64,000 nucleotides of DNA from CAVXHV01 sp963761445 (GTDB taxonomy: Bacteria > Planctomycetota > Planctomycetia > Isosphaerales > Isosphaeraceae): NCBI GenBank assembly GCA_963761445.1, contig CAVXHV010000004.1:3968001-4032000 (forward strand), given 5' to 3'. Below are positions 53,921 to 61,983 of this stretch, one piece after another; within the stretch, counting starts at the first letter, position 1; each line of letters begins with the position of its first letter. Under the pieces are notes generated by a model. That model was not told the origin of the DNA, did not search any database, and worked only from the letters and a program-made list of their open reading frames with translations. The position numbers were made by a program, and so were the translations under genes.

Positions 53921-55330
53921 CTAGATGTTATTCAGCCGCCCGGTGGAGTCGCCGAATCGCTCCAGCCCCTGAATTCCGAGGCGATCAGCCATGTCCAGGA
54001 AGAGGTTTGTCGCCGGTTTAGAGCCGAATTTCACGTAGCGTCCGGGCGTCAGCGTCCCACCACCGGCGCCGGCCAGCAGGAACGGCAGGTTGGTGTGCGT
54101 GTGTGCGTTGCCGTCGGCGCAGCCGCTACCGTAGAGGATCATGGAGTTGAAGAGCAGAGAGTTGCCGTCGGCATCTTTGGTCGTCTCGAGTTTTTCCAGG
54201 AATCTGGCGAACTGCTGGACGTACCACCAATCGATCTTGGCGACCTTTTCGATCCGGTCCGGCCGGTTTTGATGATGCGACAAGTCGTGATGACCTTCGG
54301 AGATCCCGATATGATCGAATGAGAGATTACTCCCGTCGTGGTTGACCAGGAACGTCGCCACGCGCGTGGAGTCCGTCTGGAACGCCAGCAAGAGCATGTC
54401 GAACATGAGCGGAACATATTGCGTGTAGTCCGAGGGGATGCCCGCCGGAGTGTCGCCGCCCGGATCCTGGACCGCTTTGAAGCGTTCCGCATTTTCGATG
54501 CGCGTCTCGATCTCGCGCACGCTGGTCAGGTACTGGTCTAGCTTGTTCTGGTCTTGATGGTTGAGCCGTTGTCGCATGAAGCGCGCGTCTTCGAGGACGA
54601 AATCGAGGAGCGACCGCTGCTCTTGCTGCCGCCGTTCCAGGTTGGCCTGCCGCTCGCCGGGGGCCCCGGTCCCAAACAGGCGTTCGAAGACCAGGCGCGG
54701 ATTGGACTCCGGCACCACGGGCATCGTGGGCGAGCCCCAGGAAAGGTTGTACTGATAGGCGCACGAATAGCCGGAATCACAAGCGCCGGACTTGCGTATT
54801 GACTCGCATCCAAGCTCGAGCGAAGCCAGGCGCGTGAGCGGACCGATCTGCCTCGCGAGCACCTGGTCAATCGAGATCCCGGCGTGAATATCGGTCGCAC
54901 TCTTCGTGAGTCGGACCCCGGTCAGGAAGGTGCCGTTTGCGCGTGCGTGCTCACCAGCGCCATCCTGGCCGGGGTCTGCGGTGTGATGGTCCAGACCGCC
55001 GAGCACCTGGATCAAGCCCTTGATCGGCTCGAGCGGCTTGAGGCTGCGGCTCAACTCAAAATTCGTTCCCTCACCCTTGGGCCACCAGGCCGCGGGAATC
55101 GCGCCATTCGGGACGTAGACGAAGGCCGCGCGCAGTGGGGCGCCTGTCGGGGTCGTGCCCAGCCCGCCGATGCGCAATGCGCGCGACGCCACCCGCGTCG
55201 TCCGGCGTAGTGATGCGAGCACCGGGACTGCGACGGCAACACCCAACCCGCTCAGGAAATAACGGCGGCTGAGACGTAAGCGGCGGGGGGAGGCCATCGC
55301 ATCACTTCCGCCAGGATAGGTCGAGCTCAT
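53921..55330 (-). CDS. DUF1552 secreted protein
   Basis: 469 residues. N-terminus has a twin-arginine-like signal, SRRYFLSGLGVAVAVPVLAS, so export in folded form is likely. The body matches the DUF1552 family of planctomycetes and relatives: AFVYVPNGAIPAAWWPKGEG near the start, GLDHHTADP, HARANGTFLTG, and HDLSHHQN and SMILYGSGCADGNAHTHTNLP near the end, with the sulfatase-like DUF1501/DUF1552 flavour. The biochemical role of the family is not established. The start ATG at 55330 overlaps the stop of the DUF1592 gene in ATGA; ATG 55297 (MASPRRLRLS) is an alternative. DUF1592/DUF1552 pairs are a standard planctomycete gene set. Confidence 0.88.
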   Translation of the reverse strand: MSSTYPGGSDAMASPRRLRLSRRYFLSGLGVAVAVPVLASLRRTTRVASRALRIGGLGTTPTGAPLRAAFVYVPNGAIPAAWWPKGEGTNFELSRSLKPLEPIKGLIQVLGGLDHHTADPGQDGAGEHARANGTFLTGVRLTKSATDIHAGISIDQVLARQIGPLTRLASLELGCESIRKSGACDSGYSCAYQYNLSWGSPTMPVVPESNPRLVFERLFGTGAPGERQANLERRQQEQRSLLDFVLEDARFMRQRLNHQDQNKLDQYLTSVREIETRIENAERFKAVQDPGGDTPAGIPSDYTQYVPLMFDMLLLAFQTDSTRVATFLVNHDGSNLSFDHIGISEGHHDLSHHQNRPDRIEKVAKIDWWYVQQFARFLEKLETTKDADGNSLLFNSMILYGSGCADGNAHTHTNLPFLLAGAGGGTLTPGRYVKFGSKPATNLFLDMADRLGIQGLERFGDSTGRLNNI

Positions 55331-57925
55331 GGATGCATCCTTGGTTCGAGACGGTGCCCCTGATACGCAGTCTTGTCGCCCGTTCGACTCGAGCCCTTCT
55401 CCGCCGTTGGCCTCTGGCTTCTCTGGAACAAGACTGATTCGACGACACCGGCGATGAGGCGCGCCGCTGCGGCCGTTTTCGCGCTCAATTCGCTCCACCA
55501 GGCTATCAACTGTTCCCACATCACGGTCGGTGAGCCCTCGCCCGGAGGCATATGTGAGCATTTTCTCGCTCAAACAGCGATAGAAGTCGCGGCTGTGCTC
55601 GTCGGCCAGGATGCGTTTCAGCTCCCGGACGTTCGAGAACGATTCGCCGGTGATGAGTTTGCCGGTCGAATTCACGGGATTGCCTTGCTCACGTTCCCGC
55701 CACCGACCCAGTGCATCGAAGTTCTCCAGAGCCAACCCCAGGGGATCCATTCGATTATGGCAGGAGCTGCAGGTGGGGTTTTTCCGGTGCAGCTCCAGGG
55801 TCTCACGCGATGTTGGAGTGCGGCCCACGAATTCCTTGGTGGCCTCTTCCAGCGCGGGGATGTTCGGCGGCGCCGGCGGCGGTGGCATTCCCAGGAGGTT
55901 GTCGAGAATGAACAAACCGCGCTTCACCGGAGACGTTCGATCCGGGTTCGACGTGACCGCCAGCACCGTTCCTTGCGTCAGAACTCCGCCGCGCGGGCTG
56001 CCCGGCGGCAGGGAAACGAGGCGCATTCGATCACCTTCGACGCCATCGATGCCATAGTGTTTTGCCAGCCGCTCGTTGAGAAACGCGTAATCGCTGACCA
56101 GGAGCTCCCGCAGACTGCGGTCTTCATGCACGATGCGCTCGAAGAGCATTTCGGTTTCACGCCTCATCGCCTGGCGCAGCTCCTCGTTCAACTCGTTTTC
56201 GCGAAAGGTGCGGAACGATTTGAAGTACGCCGCGCGCACTTCGTTCAGCACTTTCTTCTCCTCGTCCGTCAGTGTATCGGGAAATCTACGGTTCAGTTCT
56301 TCCAGACGAGCCCGGTATCGCTTTGCCAGAGGATTGGACGGCTGATCGCGGTGGAGCACGGCGAACGAATTGATCGGAACCGTCTCGATGTCGTGCGCCT
56401 GCAGCCACTGCCCGACAAAGTGGCGGATGAATTCCCCTGACCGCGGGTCGGCGAGCATTCGCTTCACCTGAGCCGACAGGTTTTTCCTGAGGGCGCGTTC
56501 CTCGGCCAGACGGAACAACTCGGCGTCGGGCATCGACGACCACAGGAAGTACGACAGCCGCGACGCAAGTGCATATTCGTCGATGAGCGGATACCGATCT
56601 GCGCAACTCTCCAGAATGCCTTCCTCGCGGAAGAGAAACATCGGAGAAGCCAGCACGGCTGCCATCGCGTGGGCGATGCCGGCCTCGAAAGTCAGCCCCG
56701 CCCGCGAGTACTCACGCTCGGCCAGCGTCACCAGCCGATTCACTGTCGTCTCGTCCACGGGGCGCCGAAACGCTTTGCGGGCGAAGGCGCCCAGCAGCGA
56801 GCGAGCGTATAGCCGCCGCTCTGCGGCCCCCTCGGGCGCGTCGCGCGGGAAAAAGCGGGCGTGGTTCGCCGGAGCGACCCAGAACTGGCGCTCAAAAGGT
56901 CCGCGCACGACCACCGAATCAATCCTGATCGCAAGCGATCTGAGCTGCCTCTGGCCCGGCGTTAACGGCTCGACGGCGAACACCAGCTCATGCTCCCCCG
57001 CACTCCAGTCGACATCCAACTCATATTGCAACCGTGTTTCATCCTGCCGACTGTAATCCTGCCGGAACAACTCCGCTCCGTTTGCCTTGAAAACGAGCCG
57101 GCATTTGTTGTAGTCGGATGCGAAGGCGGCCTTTTCGCACGCTGTCAAATTCAACACCAACTTGTACCGGCCCACATGTTCGGCGCGGAAGGTACTCGTG
57201 ACCGACGCCGGCTCGTAATACGAGAGCGACAATGGGCCGTCGTCCTCTTTCTCGACGTCGCCGCCATCGAGGCGATGGAAACGTCGTCCGTCGATTTTCG
57301 TCTCCGCGACGACTCTCGGGACCATCGGCACGACTTGAGAGACAATGGACTTGGCCGCGGCCAGGTATTTCTCCAGCAGCAAGGGTGACAGCGTCAGCAC
57401 GTCAGCGACGTTGTCGAATCCATGACCCGAGTCGTCCGGCGGAAACTCGACACTCGTGTCAAAGTCGACACCCATCAAGTCATGAATTGTGTTTCGGTAT
57501 TCGACCCGATTGAGCCGGCGGACAGTCACGCTTCCGGGGTCCGGATTCATCGGGTCGATTTGGAGCGGGCCGTACTTGACCCAGTCTTCGAGGAGCCGCT
57601 GCTCGGCATCAGACGGCCGCGGTTTGCCGGCCGGCGGCATGATACAGGCCCGCACGTTCTTGAGCACGGCCCACCAGAGCTTTCGATCACGCAGTCCGGT
57701 CGGATCCGTGGCGAACTCATCAAGCGTCACGCCCCCTTTTTTCATCCCGTTGCCGTGGCACCCAATGCAGTAATCCTCGATGATGGGTTGGATGCGCTCG
57801 TGGAACTGCTTTTCGACCTCGTCCGCCGCGCTCAAACTTGCGGGACGTAAGAACACGAGCGCAAGGGCGAAACACGCGCGCCATAACGGCCTCAATGCGC
57901 TCGCGCGCCGAGTTGCATGACTCAC
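55327..57925 (-). CDS. DUF1592-type protein with N-terminal cytochrome c motif (PSCyt1/DUF1587/1592/1588/1585)
   Basis: About 865 residues, exported: signal segment ACFALALVFLRPASLSAADE (18-37). A single haem-binding motif CIGCH lies at 53-57 with KLWWAVLKNVRACIMPPAGK after it. Domain order as in the family: DUF1587 (VRRLNRVEYRNTIHDLMGVD), a carbohydrate-binding-like beta region, DUF1595 (FARKAFRRPVDETTVNRL), DUF1592 (LASRLSYFLWSSMPDAELF), DUF1588 (NPTCSSCHNRMDPLGLALEN, a second CxxCH) and DUF1585. One frame break near 55465 hides the true C-terminus RLIAGVVESVLFQRSQ and joins this gene artificially to the DUF1552 gene. Its stop overlaps that gene's start by ATGA. Function is unknown; electron transfer or polymer degradation at the surface has been proposed for such proteins. 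Confidence 0.87.
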
Positions 57926-58142
57926 TCTGCACTCTCTCGAAATTGCCGATGCCCGATCGATTTTCCGGGTCCCCGCGTGAACCTTTTTCCCCGTTCTCTT
58001 AACTTTTGTTGGCTGTAACTTCTACAGTCCGGTTTAACGAATTGCAACACGCGAATCTCGTTTGCAGCTCGGCCGCTAATCAGTTCGCATCGGGCCGGCA
58101 AGGATGTACGGTAGGGGCACAACAATCGTGACGCATTGATCG
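57926..58142. other. Spacer between CcsA-like and DUF1592 genes
   Basis: 217 bases upstream of the DUF1592 gene on the minus strand. It is AT-richer than its surroundings (for example around 57985-58045), as expected for a promoter, but I could not settle on boxes. No gene is seen. Confidence 0.4.
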
Positions 58143-60726
58143 TTATTGCGATCGAGACCATCGCCACAACGCGGCGCCACCAAACGCGAGCACGGCGAGC
58201 GCGTACGCAATGATGATCGTCGCGCTCCCTCCGTCGGTAAAGCCGTAGTTGTGCAGTCCGACGCGCAGCTCGAAGTTGACACCGTACCAGCACATCAATA
58301 CAGACAAGAAGCACACGACCGACGCGGAGACGACTCCGAACGTGGTCATCCACCCGGCGAATCGGCCGACCACCGGGACGAGATAGACCAACAGCGTCAT
58401 CAGAGCCCACACCTCTTTTGGTTCCCAGGCCCAGAACCGGCCCCACGTGTAGCGAGCCCACGCGGCACCGACGCACATGCCCGCCACCAAGAGCAACACG
58501 CCGAATACCATGACGCGATGGATGAAATTGGCCAAGCTTTCGACCCGCAGGGAGGCCTCTCGCGCTTGACGTCCGAGAAGACCCATCGCGGTCACTGCGC
58601 CGCCAACCAGAGCTATCGACCACGCATCGTACGATGTGAGGACACTCGCAAGCGGCCCTTCGACTACTCTTCTCGCGCCAGCGATCAACGCCGTCGAGCC
58701 GCACGCGGCCAGGATGACACCAAGGATGCACGCGCGCCGAGGAGAGCGATTCGCCAGCTCGCCCAGAACACTGAAGCCGCCCACGGCCGACAGAACACCG
58801 CCCGTGGCCGCAAGGCCGGACGCCACGTAGTAGAGCAACTGCGGATCAGAAATCGGTAGCGGCACGTGCCGACTCAACGCATCGATTCCGAACCGGCCCA
58901 GTACATAGAGTGCGATCCCGGGCAAGATTGGCCATCCGAGCTCACGATACGAAGGTGAGCGGCGATAGGTCGCCGTGAGGTAGTGCCCCGTCGCCAGCAG
59001 CCCGAGGACCAGCGCCAGCGCAAACGCCGCGTAGCTCGAGACGATCGGCAGGACATGGCCAGAGAGCCAGCGGTTGATTCGATGGTACGACAGGTCAACG
59101 GAGACGTTCGGGTCCAGGAGCGACACGTTTTCTGCGAGTACGGTTGCCAGCAAGGCGATGCCGCTCGCGGCCACCGCCGCGTAGTTCTTGCGCCAGAGAA
59201 GCTCGAGCACCAGGCCCAGCCCCGCCGCCGCCAGCGCGACAAAAATCACCGTTTCGTACATGTTACTCAGCGGGACGTAACGGACCGCGCGAAACTTGAG
59301 CACGGAGCCGTACAGCTCGAATGCAATCCCGGCCGCGAGCCCGGCCATCCCCAGACCGTAAAACGCGGCGACCCGCTTCCCGGCCGCCGTGCCCGGATCA
59401 TCCGTGAGCCCGAGGCTGAACAGCAGGAACGCCAGGGCGATGCCGTAGGCTATCTGTGCCTTTGAGAACGGCGAGAACTGACTGAAGCGCGACTCGTGCG
59501 CGATCGCCGCTGCATCGGGGTAAGTTCCGAGGCCCGTGGCGAGGTCACGAGCGGCGGCGATCACGGCGACCACGCTGCGCTCCGGGGCATTGCCCGGCGC
59601 CGCACGCTCCGCCTCTTCAAGTTCTCGATAGCGCTCTCGCAGCGCCACAACCTGTGCAAGCGGGAACCCGGCACGCGACAACTCCGATTCGTCGATCTTG
59701 AGGATGATACCCAGGGGAATCCAGGGTGAGCTGTCGGTCAACCATATGCCGAATGTTTGATCGAATACGGCATCCTCCCCCGGCAGGGCCCAGTCCTTGC
59801 TATCCAGGTTCTGGAGGTACTCCACCAGGGTGTTGGCAACATTGGCCTCCAGCGGCGACAGGGTCTGATCGGGCTTCATGCCTTTCTCGAAACTCTCGGT
59901 CGAATACTTGCGGTAGAACTCGTCGCGCGGGCGCGGGACCACAAGGACGTCGAGCGGCCCGGTCGCGCGGCTGTTGTGATCGCGGATTGCCTTGTATTGA
60001 AAGAATCGCTCGCCGACCTCTATCGCATTCTCCTCCATTGGCGTCAGTTTCGGGGCGGCTGCACTTTCGCCGGAATGGGCGCGGTGTTTCTTGTCCAGGA
60101 GCTCGCCGACCCATTGCGCGAACGTGAGCGTGTGACCTTCGTGTTCGAGCCGGGTGTTATCGAGCACGCGCGGCGCGAGCCATTGGTGACTCTCGCCGAG
60201 CTTGGCGGCCAGGGCGCTCGAGGCGCTTGCCCGTCGCGCTGGCCTCGCCTACCTGATGCGCTGCCTGCGCAGGTCGGCCTGAGTCAGCTCTGGCTGCGCG
60301 GCCAGCGCCTCGAGCAACGTTGCGGCTGCGGGCGCGTACCTTGCCGGCCAGCCATCGGACCTGGGCGCGGACCCATGCGCCCAGGATCAGGCGTCGAATC
60401 GGCAGGTCCTCGACGAAGATGAATTCCTGATTGTCCCAGAACTCAGGCCGGGCCGACCAGTCCAGGAGCGCCGCCACGGGTTCCCAGCTCGACGTCGTCT
60501 TGCCGTTGGGGTCCAGGAGCAGGATGGTGGACCGGCCGTAAATCAGATTGACCGCGTCGATGGCCATACTACTCAGGGGTGCCACGCGGCCCCGATACTG
60601 CACGGGTAGGTTGCCGAGCCGGTCGTAAGCGTCCGCGGAGCCGACACGAAGACTCGCCAGCGACGCTGCCCAGGCGATCGCCAAGCCGCCGCCGAACCAG
60701 AGCAACTTGATTCGCCCCATGGCCAT
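58143..60726 (-). CDS. CcsA/ResC-like cytochrome c maturation protein with long N-terminal domain (frame-broken)
   Basis: About 860 residues. A signal-anchor helix (LLWFGGGLAIAWAASLASL) is followed by about 350 mostly soluble residues, then some 12 membrane helices from about 59490 down. The tryptophan-rich haem-handling motif WGRFWAWEPKEVWAL lies near 58440-58395; usual family versions read WxWDPKE, so Glu replaces Asp here. The soluble part carries PVQYRGRVAPLSSMAIDAV, typical of planctomycete/Bacteroidetes-type fused CcsB-CcsA proteins. It would deliver haem to exported c-type cytochromes such as the DUF1592 protein encoded next. Start ATG 60726 or 60720. The stretch 60220-60335 holds two or three indels, shown by frame switching and an in-frame TAG, so the protein there is uncertain. 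Confidence 0.8.
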
Positions 60727-60798
60727 CAGAGCACGCCGAATGAAATGTGGGGAGCCGTGGGGCAGTCCTCGCCGGCAGGTGCCATTTTTCCGCTCCGC

Positions 60799-60827
60799 TT
60801 GATACTCGGTAGTCCTGCCGGTTGAAT
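60799..60827 (+). promoter_or_regulatory. Possible promoter of encapsulin operon
   Basis: TTGATA (60799-60804), 17 bases, TTGAAT (60822-60827). Five of six and four of six matches to the sigma70 boxes. Transcription would begin near 60834 and give a leader of about 220 bases. Confidence 0.35.
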
Positions 60828-60833
60828 TAGTAT

Positions 60834-61029
60834 GAGCCAGCGATTTCGAATCGTCTACTTGAATCTGATTGGCTGCTGCTCGAAGGAGCGTGCAAGCATT
60901 CGGATCTGGTCTGTTGACCGGCAAGTCGGGGCCTGATAGGTTCAAATTTCCAGCGGGTTGCTTCGCTGGGCAATCTCTAGTTGGGCTAACGTGGGCCGGC
61001 ACGCTTGGAGCATGCCGGGCTTTTTTTTT
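60834..61029 (+). ncRNA. Putative structured leader or small RNA upstream of encapsulin
   Basis: About 195 bases between the candidate promoter and the end of the terminator T run. It contains a perfect hairpin CCAGCG (60950-60955), loop of eight, CGCTGG (60964-60969), followed by the terminator. I do not recognise a known riboswitch class. It may be an attenuator leader, or an independent small RNA; boundaries are inferred. Confidence 0.35.
60996..61029 (+). terminator. Strong intrinsic terminator 25 bases before the encapsulin start
   Basis: CCGGCA (60996-61001) pairs with TGCCGG (61013-61018); G61003-C61004 also pair with G61010-C61011 around one mismatch, leaving loop TTGGA. Nine T residues follow at 61021-61029. 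It points along the plus strand toward the encapsulin gene; the minus-strand reading would have an A run and no terminator. Its place inside the leader suggests transcription attenuation. Confidence 0.75.
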
Positions 61030-61036
61030 GTTGCGT

Positions 61037-61045
61037 GAAGGGAAG
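61037..61045 (+). promoter_or_regulatory. Ribosome binding site of encapsulin gene
   Basis: GAAGGGAAG, about eight bases before ATG 61054 and eight bases after the terminator T run. Confidence 0.6.
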
Positions 61046-61053
61046 CCAATCCC

Positions 61054-61983
61054 ATGGCCGAAGAGACAACCCCGACTCGTCACACGCTGGGCGTAGAGGC
61101 GGCACGCCAACTGGGCGTCGTCACCAAGACCGTGCCCATGATGGAGCAGATCACGCCGCGCTGGCTGATCAACTTTCTGCCGTGGGTGCCCGTCGAAGCC
61201 GGCAGGTACCGTGTCAACAAGGTAAAGCCGACAGCCCCCGGGACTCGCACGGTGGAGTGCGGCCCGGGTGAAGAAGTTTTGTTGCCCGAGATTTACGTCG
61301 ACTACGAGGAGAACCCTCGTGAGTACACATTGAGCCGCGGTGACGACCACACTCGATGTGCACACCCGCATCTCCGATCTGTACCGGAGCCCTCATGACC
61401 AGATACGCGAACAATTGCGCCTGATCATCGAAAAGATCAAGGATGCGCCAGGAGCGAGAGCTGGTCAACAACAAGGGGTACGGTCTGCTCAGCAGCGTTG
61501 CGGCTGACATGCGCATCAAGACCAGGAAGGGCGACACCCACGCCCGACGATCTGGACGAGCTCATCGCGAGGATCTGGAAGGAGCCAGCATTTTTCCTGG
61601 CGCACCCGCGGGCCATTGCCGCGTTTGGACGCGAGTGCACTCGCCGCGGCGTTCCGCCCCCGATCGTGACCCTGTTCGGTTCCCCGTTCCTGACCTGGCG
61701 GGGACTCCCGCTGGTTCCTTGTGACAAGCTCCCTGTGGAAGCAGAGAAGACCAGCATTCTGCTGCTGCGCACGGGCGAGCAGAAGCAGGGCGTGGTCGGG
61801 CTCTTCCAGCCCGGGCTCGCGGGTGAAGTGTCGCCCAGCCTCACCGTCCGTTTCATGGGCATCGACCACAAGGCGATTGCCTCTTACTTGATCTCACTGT
61901 ACTGCTCGATCGCGGTCCTCACCGAGGACGCGCTCGGAGTCCTGGAGGACGTCGACGTCAGCCAATACCATGAGTACAAGTGA
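61054..61983 (+). CDS. Family 2A encapsulin nanocompartment shell protein (SrpI-like)
   Basis: 308 residues once joined, the normal length of this family. It assembles into an HK97-fold icosahedral protein shell that holds a cysteine desulfurase. Recognised throughout: N-arm TKTVPMMEQITPRWLINFLP, WVPVEAGRYRVN, VDYEENPREY, TTTLDVHTRISDLYRSPHDQ, TPTPDDLDELIARIWKEPAF, FLAHPRAIAAFGRECTRRGV, FGSPFLTWRGLPLVP, GVVGLFQPGLAGE, VRFMGIDHKAIASYLISLYC and the C-terminal VLEDVDVSQYHEYK. No cyclic-nucleotide-binding insert is present, which separates it from family 2B. Three single-base insertions (near 61336, 61445 and 61535) shift the frame and together restore it; the protein on both sides is highly conserved, so these are almost surely sequencing errors. 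Its last 14 bases overlap the cargo gene start. Preceded by a leader with an intrinsic terminator. Confidence 0.95.

Larger units (their letters stand above)
60727..61053. other. Divergent region between CcsA-like and encapsulin genes
   Basis: 327 bases. It contains the probable encapsulin promoter, a ~200-nt leader with hairpins and the intrinsic terminator described separately. A GGTTCAAATTTCC word at about 60939 resembles a tRNA T-arm but no cloverleaf surrounds it. Confidence 0.6.

Noticed and set aside
60930..60960. Possible tRNA (GGTTCAAATTTCC resembles a T-arm)
   Set aside because: No matching acceptor, D-arm or anticodon stem could be built around it.
60157..61371. Minus-strand 404-codon frame extending across the encapsulin gene
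   Set aside because: Only its part below 60726 is the real CcsA-like N-terminus; the rest is antisense to the conserved shell gene and the leader.
61054..61983. Family 2B encapsulin
   Set aside because: The protein has the length of family 2A and no cyclic-nucleotide-binding insert; the cargo is a cysteine desulfurase, typical of 2A.
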